From contig CAZOVK010000019.1 in NCBI GenBank assembly GCA_964583165.1, positions 1 to 33,638 on the forward strand: a stretch of 33,638 nt of DNA, in the 5' to 3' direction. The DNA comes from CAZOVK01 sp964583165. Its GTDB lineage: Bacteria; Bacillota; Clostridia; Lachnospirales; WRAX01. The position numbers were made by a program, and so were the translations under genes. Under the pieces are notes generated by a model that searched no databases, was not told the origin of the DNA, and saw nothing but the letters and a program-made list of their open reading frames with translations. Below, in pieces: positions 8,778 to 16,890 of this stretch (position 1 is the stretch's first letter; each line of letters opens with the position of its first letter).

Positions 8778-8806
8778 TTGACTTATATGTAATTCTATGT
8801 TACAAT
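8778..8806 (+). promoter_or_regulatory. Sigma-A promoter of rnpB
   Basis: TTGACT (8778-8783) and TACAAT (8801-8806) are separated by exactly 17 bp, placing the start of transcription around 8812-8815, where the RNase P RNA begins. Confidence 0.85.
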
Positions 8807-8814
8807 AGCTTATC

Positions 8815-9149
8815 AACCCCGTCGGGCAGCCGCGTAGTTTACTATGAGGAAAGTCCGGGCTCCAGAGGGCAAGGGTGCCGGGTAACGCCCGGTGGAGGCG
8901 ACTCCAAGGACAGTGCAACAGAAATATACCGCCGATATGTACCTATGTCGGTAAGGATGGAAAGGCGAGGTAAGAGCTCACCGCCCTTTCGGCGACGAAA
9001 GGGGCCCTGTAAACCCCACCCGGAGCAAGGCCAAATAAAAGCTTATGAGATTGCCCGTCTCGCTTTTGGTAGCGCCGCGCGACCCCGCCGGTAACGGCGG
9101 GGCTAGATAGATGGCTGCACATGACAGAACCCGGCTTATAGGCGGGGTT
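8815..9149 (+). ncRNA. rnpB: RNase P RNA, bacterial class A
   Basis: This is the catalytic RNA that matures tRNA 5' ends. The strand carries the universal blocks GAGGAAAGTCCGGGCTCC, ACAGAAATATACCGCC, GTAAACCCCACCCGGAGCAA, AGATAGATGGCTGCAC and GACAGAACCCGGCTTATAG in the right order. The terminal helix P1 is formed by AACCCCG (8815-8821) and CGGGGTT (9143-9149), which set the ends. The pattern is ancestral type A rather than the Bacillus type B. A consensus promoter lies immediately upstream. Confidence 0.97.
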
Positions 9150-9164
9150 GATTTTAATTTGAAA

Positions 9165-9425
9165 TTACCTGCGTTCTACCATGAATTTAATGGACGTGCG
9201 GGATTCGCCGTCTACGTCTATTTGGGCGAATGATGGGATACAAACAATGTCTAAACCGTTCGGCGCGACATAACCGCGCGCGACGGCTATACTCTTAACG
9301 GCTTGGTTAACGGCGGCGGCGCCTATAGTTATAATTTCTAGCGGCTCGTTGTTTCTGACAATGGCGGCTATCGCGCCCGCGACGCTTTTGGGCGCGGACG
9401 AGCCCGATACTTTGAGTACTTCCAT
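9165..9425 (-). CDS. spoVS: Stage V sporulation protein S
   Basis: SpoVS is a small Alba-like protein required for spore coat and cortex development in endospore formers. The 86-aa product from ATG 9425 starts MEVLKVSGSSAPKSVAGAIA and contains AVNQAVKSIAVARGYVAP and DIVCIPSFAQIDVDGE, near-diagnostic of the family. An in-frame ATG at 9467 would add 14 residues, but GGAGG lies correctly before 9425, so the shorter form is chosen. The gene is convergent with rnpB, leaving only about 15 bp between them. It supports a spore-forming host. Its own promoter could not be read confidently. Confidence 0.95.
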   Translation of the reverse strand: MEVLKVSGSSAPKSVAGAIAAIVRNNEPLEIITIGAAAVNQAVKSIAVARGYVAPNGLDIVCIPSFAQIDVDGESRTSIKFMVERR

Positions 9426-9532
9426 AAGATTACCTCCCGCGATATGGCTTGTCAGTATTTTAGACAAAAACTGTCAAAGTATGTTGGTAAAAACTGTAAG
9501 CCGCTTCTTATCGTTTATGAGGAGGTATAAAG

Positions 9533-9913
9533 ATGCATTGCGTTTGTTGTGACTATAAAAATAACTACGATATTTTATTCGAAAGCGACTATGTGGTTTG
9601 TATAGCGGCGAAAAATGAAACTGTCGTAGGTTCTTGCTTTGTCATCCCGAAAGAGCATAGAGAAACACCTTTCGATTTGTCTGATGAAGAGTGGCTCGAT
9701 ACAAAAAGGGTGATTGATTTAGCCAAGGCATACCTTGAGGAACATTTTAGCCCTGACGGCTACAATCTCGGCTGGAATGTTGGGCATATCGGAGGACAAT
9801 TTGTCTTTCATTCACATTTGCATATTATCCCTCGTTTCAAGGATGAACCCTTTGCGGGGAAGGGCATTAGGCATTGGTTTGCCAGTGATGAAAACAAGCG
9901 CGTTAATCAATGA
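9533..9913 (+). CDS. HIT-family nucleotide hydrolase/transferase
   Basis: A 126-aa histidine-triad protein. The catalytic motif HSHLHIIPRF (H-x-H-x-H, residues 93-97) is complete and preceded by the usual N-x-G-x-x-G-G segment (NVGHIGGQ). Close relatives hydrolyse dinucleoside polyphosphates or AMP conjugates. The N-terminal C-x-C-C cluster (residues 3-6) may bind a metal, as in some HIT proteins. AGGAGG lies eight bases upstream of the ATG. It is a single gene divergent from spoVS and ends in a hairpin shared with the convergent vWA gene. The exact substrate is unknown. Confidence 0.92.
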   Translation: MHCVCCDYKNNYDILFESDYVVCIAAKNETVVGSCFVIPKEHRETPFDLSDEEWLDTKRVIDLAKAYLEEHFSPDGYNLGWNVGHIGGQFVFHSHLHIIPRFKDEPFAGKGIRHWFASDENKRVNQ

Positions 9914-9923
9914 GCGCATGGTA

Positions 9924-9964
9924 AACGGATAAAACCACGGAGAAATTCCGTGGTCTCATCCGTT
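9924..9964. terminator. Hairpin between convergent HIT and vWA genes
   Basis: A two-part stem: outer arms AACGGAT (9924-9930) and ATCCGTT (9958-9964), inner arms ACCACGGA (9934-9941) and TCCGTGGT (9947-9954). It lies between two convergent genes and could serve both, but no long T tract follows. Confidence 0.6.
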
Positions 9965-9988
9965 CATTAATTTGTTAGCTTAGAAAAA

Positions 9989-11572
9989 TCAGTCTTTGAG
10001 CCGCTGAATCTGTTCAACTAGTGCGCCGAACTCACGTTTTAGGCTGTCAAAGCGATAATCGGCTGTGCTCGCGATTTGTTCTATTACCATGTCGAAGCTT
10101 GAACTGCCGCTATACTCTGAATTTTTCAGAAGCATACCCGTTTCAACCACTGCCGCCGCGAAAATGAGGTTATCAGACGGAGTTTCGCTATATATTTCAG
10201 CGGTTATTGGGTAACTCAGCAGTGTACTTTTGTTTTCGTTCGGCTCTTTGTATCTTATGCTTATGGTGAGCAACTCCGCACGTTCGGCTGATTCTTCTTT
10301 CTGTGAATATTTCAGCTTAGGCTCATAACCCGAGAAATCTGAACCGGCTGGGATTAGCTCATACAACACCGTGACCCTATGCCCGGAACCGATTGTGCCG
10401 CCGTCAACTCTATCATCGGAGAATTGATTGTCTTTCAAAATACGGCTTTCGTAGCCAATCAGGCGATAACCCTCGACATGTGCGGGGTTAAATTCCACTT
10501 GGAATTTTACATCCTTCGCGACGGGGTAGAGCGTCGAACCAATTTCTTCAACCAGTACGCGGCGAGCTTCGTAAATATCACTGATATAGGCATAATTACC
10601 CTTGCCATTCTCGGCCAAAGTCTGCATTTTGCTGTCTTTCAAGTTGCCCATGCCATAACCCAACACCGACAAGAACACACCCATGTCACGCTTAGACTGA
10701 ACGAGCTTCTTGAGCTCACCATCACTCGTTATTCCGATATTCAAATCACCGTCTGTCGCTAGGATTATGCGGTTGTTGCCCCCGTCTATGAAGTACTGTT
10801 GCGCGACCTCATAAGCTGTTGTGATGCCCTTTGAACCCGCTGTACCGCCGCCGGCGTTCAGATTCTGAATCGCGTCAATGATACGCTGTTTTTCACTGCC
10901 ATATGCGCCTTGTAACACAACTCTGTCGGAGGACGCGTAGGTTACGATTGAAATCACATCATCGGGGCGCAAGTATTCAACGAGCAACTGGAACGAGCGT
11001 TTTACAAGCGGCAACCTGTTATCTGCTTGCATTGAGCCTGATACGTCTATTAGGAATACGAGGTTTGACGGAGGTTGGTTAGCCATATCAATAGATTTCG
11101 CCTGCAAGCCTATCAAGAGAAGCTTTGACTCCTCATTCCACGGGCAGTCGGCAAGCTCTGTGGTGACTGAAAACGGTTCGCCATCCTCGGGTTCGGGGTA
11201 GTCGTACTCGAAATAGTTGACCATTTCTTCTATTCGCACAGCGTCTGACGGCGGCAGTTGACCGTCGGCTATGAATCTTCTGATGTTTGAGTAACTCGCC
11301 GTGTCTACATCAGCCGCAAAAGTTGACAAAGGGCGCTCACTGACCGAGAAGAATCGGTTTTCATCATAGTGGTTGTAATCTTCTTGGTTAAGTTGATTGA
11401 AAAGCCCACCATTTTGTTGTGGAGCTTGATTCGCTGACCCGGGCGCAGGGGTAGCCGACATGCCATATGACGGGCTGGTTTTTGGGGCACTTGACGAACA
11501 AGCCGACAATAAAATGCTTAGAACGGCAATGCAGGTGATAATAGCTGGTACGTAACGTCTACGGTTCTTCAT
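9989..11572 (-). CDS. Lipoprotein with von Willebrand factor type A domain (YfbK-like)
   Basis: A 527-aa exported protein. The N-terminus has a signal peptide with positively charged start, hydrophobic core and lipobox LSAC, with the lipidated Cys at residue 25. A Pro/Gly/Gln-rich linker follows, then the YfbK-type pre-domain (FSVSERPLSTFAADVDTASY, residues 75-94, and IEEMVNYFEYDYP). The vWA domain starts near residue 168 with a complete MIDAS DVSGS (176-180) and a later LATDGDLNIG. A C-terminal YfbK-type domain ends the protein. GGGGGA precedes the ATG. It stands alone, with no MoxR ATPase nearby, so its partners are unknown. A metal-dependent surface protein-binding role is the family expectation. 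Confidence 0.9.
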   Translation of the reverse strand: MKNRRRYVPAIITCIAVLSILLSACSSSAPKTSPSYGMSATPAPGSANQAPQQNGGLFNQLNQEDYNHYDENRFFSVSERPLSTFAADVDTASYSNIRRFIADGQLPPSDAVRIEEMVNYFEYDYPEPEDGEPFSVTTELADCPWNEESKLLLIGLQAKSIDMANQPPSNLVFLIDVSGSMQADNRLPLVKRSFQLLVEYLRPDDVISIVTYASSDRVVLQGAYGSEKQRIIDAIQNLNAGGGTAGSKGITTAYEVAQQYFIDGGNNRIILATDGDLNIGITSDGELKKLVQSKRDMGVFLSVLGYGMGNLKDSKMQTLAENGKGNYAYISDIYEARRVLVEEIGSTLYPVAKDVKFQVEFNPAHVEGYRLIGYESRILKDNQFSDDRVDGGTIGSGHRVTVLYELIPAGSDFSGYEPKLKYSQKEESAERAELLTISIRYKEPNENKSTLLSYPITAEIYSETPSDNLIFAAAVVETGMLLKNSEYSGSSSFDMVIEQIASTADYRFDSLKREFGALVEQIQRLKD

Positions 11573-11683
11573 TTTTATCCCCCTATGAATGTTTCTGTTG
11601 TTACTTCGCTGTTATATCATTGTAACGCGTTTGTAACATGAAAAGTTCCAACAAAATTTTCCAAATTTTTTTGGGTTTTGGGG

Positions 11684-11712
11684 TTGACAAGAAATCGTTT
11701 ATATGGTATTAT
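11684..11712 (+). promoter_or_regulatory. Sigma-A promoter for tRNA-Phe and the T-box operon
   Basis: TTGACA (11684-11689) and TATTAT (11707-11712) with a 17-bp spacer, about 30 bp upstream of the tRNA. No second promoter of similar quality is visible between the tRNA and the T-box leader. Confidence 0.85.
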
Positions 11713-11744
11713 CTTCTCTGTTGCAGGAAACATCAACACCAGAT

Positions 11745-11817
11745 GCCCAGGTAGCTCAGCTGGTAGAGCAGAGGACTGAAAATCCTCGTGTCGGCGGTTC
11801 AACTCCGTCCCTGGGCA
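11745..11817 (+). tRNA. tRNA-Phe (GAA)
   Basis: A 73-nt cloverleaf. The acceptor arms GCCCAGG and CCTGGGC pair fully, with discriminator A at 11817. The D arm contains AGCTCAGCTGGTAGAGC. The anticodon arm AGGACTGAAAATCCT carries GAA, and the T arm is GGCGGTTCAACTCCGTC. The CCA end is not encoded. It lies between a consensus promoter and the T-box leader of the thyX-valS operon. Confidence 0.96.
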
Positions 11818-11834
11818 TTTGCTATATCCAAAGG

Positions 11835-12097
11835 CTATGAACAAGAAGAGTAGATTCAGACTATGCCCCAGGGAGCCGCACACGTGACTGGAATGCGCGG
11901 CGGTGTTAGCGGAATCGAAGGTCGCTTGGGAGCTACTATGCTGAAGCTGGTATGAGTAAGCGTAGTCGGTTGTGCCGTTATAACAATGCGGGTTGGTAAT
12001 GTAATCGTTAAGCCCGTAATGAGAGCCGTTATTTTAACGGAATTAAGGTGGTACCGCGGTGAAGCCCGTCCTTTTGTGGATTGGGGCTTTTTTTGTC
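11835..12097 (+). promoter_or_regulatory. T-box leader with valine (GUC) specifier controlling thyX-valS-folC
   Basis: A tRNA-sensing antitermination riboswitch. Stem I begins around GAAGAGTAGATT and has the CAGGGAGC bulge motif. Its 3' side reads CGAAGGTCGCTTGGGAGC, which aligns with the specifier-loop region of known T-boxes and places the specifier codon GTC at 11921-11923 (Val). The conserved T-box AATTAAGGTGGTACCGCGGT is at 12041-12060; its TGGT bulge would pair with the 3' end of an uncharged tRNA with discriminator A. The terminator AGCCCGTCC...GGATTGGGGCT with seven Ts spans 12062-12094. The valine specifier agrees with valS as the second gene downstream. Boundaries of stem I are approximate. 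Confidence 0.92.
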
Positions 12098-12114
12098 GTT
12101 TAGGAGGAATTAAA

Positions 12115-12738
12115 GTGAAAATTATCGCACCATATTTTGAGATAGAAGAGATTGACTCGGCCGCTATTATGAAGCGGCTCGAGATGGCGGGGCGCACTTG
12201 CTACCGTTCAGAGGGAAAGGCAGGTGACGGCACGGCGGACAAATTTATTTCTCGTTTGATTAAAAGCGGTCATGAATCGGTAATAGAGCATGAGAAAATA
12301 ACTGTCCGTTTGGTCTGTGACCGTGGGGTAACGCATGAGATTGTGCGTCACCGTATAGCGAGTTATTCACAAGAATCCACGCGTTATTGCAACTACGCGC
12401 AAGATAAGTTCGGAAATGAGTTGACATTTATAAAACCCTGTTTTTGGGAAGAAGGTAGCGCGGAATACGCGCTGTGGGAGAGTTCGTGCAGGGCTATTGA
12501 ATCAGATTATATGAAGCTCCTAGAAATGGGCGCGAAGCCCGAAGAAGCGCGTTCGATTCTGCCCAATTCACTCAAAACCGAGATTGTCGCTACAATGAAC
12601 CTACGCGAATGGCGGCATTACTTCAGATTAAGAACGAGTAAAGCCGCGCATCCGCAAATCCGAGAAATCAGCATACCGCTATTAAAGGAGTTTCAACGGT
12701 TGTTGCCAGTTATCTTCTCTGACATAGTGGTTGAATAA
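12115..12738 (+). CDS. thyX: Flavin-dependent thymidylate synthase
   Basis: ThyX makes dTMP from dUMP using FAD, NADPH and methylenetetrahydrofolate, and replaces ThyA. The signature RHRxxSxxxxSxR is present as RHRIASYSQESTR (residues 78-90). SGHESVIEHEKITVRLVCDRGVTHE upstream and LREWRHYFRLR downstream are also typical. The start is GTG 12115, preceded by TAGGAGGAATTAAA; the frame is open much further upstream, but that part covers the T-box leader. The 207-aa length is ordinary. It is the first gene after a valine T-box, an unusual position for a thymidylate synthase. Its product dTMP and released folate connect it with folC two genes downstream. Confidence 0.95.
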   Translation: MKIIAPYFEIEEIDSAAIMKRLEMAGRTCYRSEGKAGDGTADKFISRLIKSGHESVIEHEKITVRLVCDRGVTHEIVRHRIASYSQESTRYCNYAQDKFGNELTFIKPCFWEEGSAEYALWESSCRAIESDYMKLLEMGAKPEEARSILPNSLKTEIVATMNLREWRHYFRLRTSKAAHPQIREISIPLLKEFQRLLPVIFSDIVVE

Positions 12739-12752
12739 TGGAGGTAATATAA

Positions 12753-15389
12753 ATGGCTAGAATGCTTGATAAGAATTATGACCCCAAGGCTATTGAGGAT
12801 AGGTTATATAGGAAGTGGACGGAAAACGGCTACTTCCGTGCTACACCCAATTCGGGGAAGAAGCCGCATACTATAGTGATGCCGCCGCCGAATATCACGG
12901 GGCAACTGCACATGGGGCACGCGCTTGACAACTCGATTCAAGATGCTTTGACGCGCTGGAAGCGTATGTGTGGGTTTGAGGCGCTTTGGTTGCCCGGTAC
13001 TGACCACGCCAGTATCTCGACAGAGGTCAAGATTGTCGCAAAGCTTCTTAAAGAGGGGCTGTCTAAGTCTGATGTGGGGCGCGAGGGCTTCTTGAAGCAC
13101 GCTTGGGATTGGAAGAATCAATACGGCTCGACGATTGTTGAACAATTGAAGAAACTCGGCGCGTCTTGTGACTGGGAACGTGAGCGTTTCACACTTGACC
13201 CGGGGCTTTCTGATGCGGTTTTGGAGGTTTTCGTAAGGCTTTATAATGAAGGACTTATTTATCGCGGTGAAAAACTCGTCAACTGGTGTCCGCAATGTAA
13301 GACGAGTATTTCAGACGCCGAGGTTGAGCACGAGGAGCAAGACGGCGCGTTCTGGTACTTCAAGTATCGCATTGATGGCACGGATGAGTTCCTCACGTTC
13401 GCAACGACGCGCCCCGAAACTATGCTTGGTGATACGGCGATTGCCGTAAACCCGAATGACCTCCGCTATACGCATTTGGTTGGCAAGACATGCACTGTGC
13501 CGATTGTAAATCGCCAGATTCCGATTATCGCTGACGAATATGTTGAAATGGACTTCGGCACGGGTGTTGTTAAGATTACGCCCGCGCATGACCCGAATGA
13601 CTTTATCGTAGGTGAGCGACACAACTTGCCCATGATTAACGTAATGAACGACGACGGCACAATCAACGCGAACGGCGCGGGTTATGAGGGCTTAGACCGC
13701 TATGACGCGCGTAAGAAGATTGTCGCCGAGTTTGAATCACTGGGGCTGTTTGTTAAGAAAGAGGGCATCAAGCACTCTGTCGGTACGCATGACCGTTGTG
13801 GCAAAGTCGTTGAACCGCTCATGAAGCTACAATGGTTCGTTAAGATGGAAACACTCGCGAAGCCCGCGCTTGAAGCTTACCAAAACGGCGAGTTAAAAAT
13901 AGTGCCCGCGCGTTTCGGCAAGATTTATCAGAATTGGCTCGTAAATATTAAGGACTGGTGTATATCACGTCAACTTTGGTGGGGGCATAGAATACCGGCT
14001 TACTACTGCGCTGATTGTGGACACATGGAAATCAGCAAGACCGCTGTTTCTGAATGCACTAAGTGTGGTTCTAAGAACATCACACAAGACGAAGACAGTT
14101 TGGACACTTGGTTCTCGTCTGCTCTTTGGCCTTTCTCAACTTTGGGCTGGCCTAACCAAACAGAAGAATTGGACTATTTCTACCCGACTGACGTACTCGT
14201 AACATCCTACGACATTATCTTCTTCTGGGTTGTGCGTATGGTGTTCTCGGGGCTTCATTATACAGGTAAGTTGCCGTTCCACACGGTTTTGATTCACGGT
14301 CTGATACGCGATTCGGAAGGCCGCAAGATGAGCAAGAGCTTGAATAACGGTGTTGACCCACTCGAAGCTATCGCGACATTCGGCGCGGACTGCTTGCGCT
14401 TCACGCTCATAACGACTGGTGGCGCGGGGAATGACCTCCGTTTCTACCCAGAACGCCTTGAATCAACGCGCAACTTTAACAACAAGATTTGGAACGCTAC
14501 ACGTTTCATCATGATGAACCTTGACACCGATGTTCCTGCTGTAATGCCCGATTTGACTGTCACTGACAAGTGGATTCTGTCAAAGTTCAACGACTGCGCG
14601 CGCGAGGTGAACGGACTTCTTACGAATTATGACTTGAACATGGCGGCAACCAGCGTTCAAGACTTCATCTGGGATGAGTTCTGCGACTGGTATATCGAGA
14701 TGGTCAAACCACGTCTGTATAACCACGACGACACAACGCGTATTGCCGCACTTTGGACGCTGAAAAACGTGCTGATTGGCGCGTTGAAGTTACTTCACCC
14801 GTTCATGCCGTTTATTACAGAGGAGATTTTCCTCACATTGCAGGACGAGGAAGAAACCATTATGCGGTCAGAGTACCCGCAATATAATGAAGCCTTCCAC
14901 TTCGCGTCGGAAAGTGACGAGATTGGCGCGACAAAGACGGCGATTAAGGCGATTCGGAATATTCGTACCGAAATGAATGTGCAAGCGGGGCGCAAGGCGT
15001 TGGTTTATGCGGTTTCGGCGCATGAAGACGTTCGCAAACAGTTTGAAGAGGGCAGGGCTTACTTCAAGACATTGGGTAGCGCGTCTGATTTGATTATTCA
15101 AGCCGATATGGCGGGTATACCCGAAACTGCTGTGTCAGTGGTTGTTCCACGCGCGACACTCTACATGCCACTTGAAGACTTGGTTGACTTTGAAAAGGAA
15201 ATCGCGCGTCTAAAAAAAGAGCGCGAGAAGCTTATCAAAGAGATTGAGCGTGTAGATTCGAAACTTAACAACCAAGGTTTCATGGCGAAAGCGCCCGAAA
15301 ATGTGGTAGCGGAAGAGCGCGGGAAGCGTGAGAAGTATTCCGAACTGCTCGCCTCGGTTGAAGAACAGTTAAAGCGTTACGAGAGATAG
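12753..15389 (+). CDS. valS: Valyl-tRNA synthetase
   Basis: Class I aminoacyl-tRNA synthetase charging tRNA-Val. The HIGH motif appears as HMGH (residues 53-56) in PPPNITGQLHMGHAL, and KMSKS is intact at residues 525-529 in the context SEGRKMSKSLNNG. FATTRPETMLGDTA marks the CP1 editing domain. A Cys-rich pair around YYCADCGH and CTKCGSK (about 417-438) is a zinc-binding insert. The C-terminal coiled coil (about 805-878) is the ValRS tRNA-binding arm. The 878-aa length is standard. GGAGG precedes the ATG, 14 bp after thyX. It is the expected target of the valine T-box. Confidence 0.98.
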   Translation: MARMLDKNYDPKAIEDRLYRKWTENGYFRATPNSGKKPHTIVMPPPNITGQLHMGHALDNSIQDALTRWKRMCGFEALWLPGTDHASISTEVKIVAKLLKEGLSKSDVGREGFLKHAWDWKNQYGSTIVEQLKKLGASCDWERERFTLDPGLSDAVLEVFVRLYNEGLIYRGEKLVNWCPQCKTSISDAEVEHEEQDGAFWYFKYRIDGTDEFLTFATTRPETMLGDTAIAVNPNDLRYTHLVGKTCTVPIVNRQIPIIADEYVEMDFGTGVVKITPAHDPNDFIVGERHNLPMINVMNDDGTINANGAGYEGLDRYDARKKIVAEFESLGLFVKKEGIKHSVGTHDRCGKVVEPLMKLQWFVKMETLAKPALEAYQNGELKIVPARFGKIYQNWLVNIKDWCISRQLWWGHRIPAYYCADCGHMEISKTAVSECTKCGSKNITQDEDSLDTWFSSALWPFSTLGWPNQTEELDYFYPTDVLVTSYDIIFFWVVRMVFSGLHYTGKLPFHTVLIHGLIRDSEGRKMSKSLNNGVDPLEAIATFGADCLRFTLITTGGAGNDLRFYPERLESTRNFNNKIWNATRFIMMNLDTDVPAVMPDLTVTDKWILSKFNDCAREVNGLLTNYDLNMAATSVQDFIWDEFCDWYIEMVKPRLYNHDDTTRIAALWTLKNVLIGALKLLHPFMPFITEEIFLTLQDEEETIMRSEYPQYNEAFHFASESDEIGATKTAIKAIRNIRTEMNVQAGRKALVYAVSAHEDVRKQFEEGRAYFKTLGSASDLIIQADMAGIPETAVSVVVPRATLYMPLEDLVDFEKEIARLKKEREKLIKEIERVDSKLNNQGFMAKAPENVVAEERGKREKYSELLASVEEQLKRYER

Positions 15390-15401
15390 ATTGCGGAGGC
15401 A

Positions 15402-16709
15402 ATGTTGACATACGAACAGGCATCACAGTATTTGATTGACAGCTATAAGTTCGGACACAAGCAGGGGTTCGGGGCGCTCAAAGGGGTTTTAGAGCGCCTG
15501 GGCAACCCCCAAAATGAGCTGAAGATTATCCACGTCGCAGGGACGAACGGCAAAGGCAGTGTCTGTACCATGCTTTCGTCTGTGCTTCGCGCGGCGGGTT
15601 TTCGCGTTGGCGTTTATACCTCGCCACATTTGGTCAGGTTTAATGAGCGTTTCACGATTAACGGCGTGATTATCCCCGACAGAGATTTCGCTGACGGTAT
15701 GGCGGCAGTTGCGGCGGCTTCGGAGGCGTTTTTAGAGCCCGGAGTGCGTCTGTCATACTTCGAAATTCTGACGGTCATTGGGTTCTGGTATTTCGCGCGT
15801 CAGAATGTAGACTACGCCATTATCGAAGTGGGCATAGGCGGGCGATTAGACGCGACTAATGTCACAGATAAAACACTACTGTCCGTCATCACATCTGTCG
15901 GGCTTGACCATATGGATATTCTCGGTGACCAAATTGAACAAATAGCTGTAGAAAAAGCAGGAATTATAAAGAAAAATTCCAATGCGGTATTGTATTTTTC
16001 GACAGAAGCAGTGTATAATGTAGTTAGTGAGATTTGCAAGGAACGTAACGCGATTTTGCATGTTCCGACGAATCTGTGCATAGATGTTAAGAGAATGGGT
16101 TTTGACGGGATACATGCGGATTTTTCGTGTGATTATTATGACTATCCCGATATGAAATTGCAGATGACGGGCGAGGTTTCTGTGTCGAACGCGTCAACCG
16201 CGCTTATGGCTATAACGATTTTACAGGAGTTAGGCGTTAACGTAACACGTGAGCATGTCTATGACGGTTTGTATAACGCGCAGTGGCCCGGGCGTATGCA
16301 GGTTCTATCGCGAGAACCGCTGATTTTGTTAGACGGGGCCCATAACCATGAGGGCATGAGTGCGTATAGTCGGTCACTCAAACGATTTATTGAACAAAAC
16401 AGCATAAATCGCGTACACATGGTAGTAGGGATACTGAAAGATAAACAGTACGCCGATATGCTGAACATGCTCATGCCGTTTGCGGATAACTTCATTCTGA
16501 CACGCCCGCGTTATGGAGCAAGGGCGGTAAGGCCACACGAATTATATAGTATTGTGACCGACAAACAAAAGAATATCTTCGCCGAAGATGACGACAGACG
16601 CGCAATGGCACTCGCTAAGCGCATGGCGAAACCCGGCGATTTGATAGCCGTTGTAGGCTCGCTCTATCTGATAGGCGATGTAGTACAAGATGAGCAGGGA
16701 AGTATTTGA
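15402..16709 (+). CDS. folC: Folylpolyglutamate synthase / dihydrofolate synthase
   Basis: Mur-ligase-type enzyme that adds glutamate to folates (and in many bacteria to dihydropteroate). The P-loop HVAGTNGKGSVCTML covers residues 44-58. YTSPHLVRFNERF is the substrate-binding segment, and IIEVGIGGRLDATNV and LLDGAHNHEGM are the Mur ligase central and C-terminal signatures. The 435-aa length is normal. The ATG follows GCGGAGG, 12 bp after valS, in the same operon. The valS-folC pairing is common in Firmicutes; thyX as a third, folate-using partner is less so. Confidence 0.96.
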   Translation: MLTYEQASQYLIDSYKFGHKQGFGALKGVLERLGNPQNELKIIHVAGTNGKGSVCTMLSSVLRAAGFRVGVYTSPHLVRFNERFTINGVIIPDRDFADGMAAVAAASEAFLEPGVRLSYFEILTVIGFWYFARQNVDYAIIEVGIGGRLDATNVTDKTLLSVITSVGLDHMDILGDQIEQIAVEKAGIIKKNSNAVLYFSTEAVYNVVSEICKERNAILHVPTNLCIDVKRMGFDGIHADFSCDYYDYPDMKLQMTGEVSVSNASTALMAITILQELGVNVTREHVYDGLYNAQWPGRMQVLSREPLILLDGAHNHEGMSAYSRSLKRFIEQNSINRVHMVVGILKDKQYADMLNMLMPFADNFILTRPRYGARAVRPHELYSIVTDKQKNIFAEDDDRRAMALAKRMAKPGDLIAVVGSLYLIGDVVQDEQGSI

Positions 16710-16729
16710 CGTTAAGGGGAGTGGGGCTT

Positions 16730-16858
16730 GTGCTGGATTTTAAGGCTGAACTCGCGAAGTTCGCGCCCGCCGAGGAGTATAACCTAGAGGGCGATACGGA
16801 AGATATGGGTAATTTGAAGGAAATTCTGATTTATCTGGCGCAGAAGGCGACGAAATAG
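16730..16858 (+). CDS. Small conserved-type ORF after folC (42 aa)
   Basis: A 42-codon reading frame from GTG 16730, with GGGGAG upstream, 20 bp after folC. It begins MLDFKAELAKFAPAEEY and ends NLKEILIYLAQKATK: acidic, helical, without membrane segments or cysteines. Short proteins starting LDFKxELxKFxP recur next to folC or valS in related Clostridia as far as I remember, which is why I think it is real. Function unknown. It fills the gap between folC and the TPR gene, suggesting the operon continues. Confidence 0.6.
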   Translation: MLDFKAELAKFAPAEEYNLEGDTEDMGNLKEILIYLAQKATK

Positions 16859-16890
16859 TTAGCGACGTATGTGAAGGGTGTGAGAGTCTT

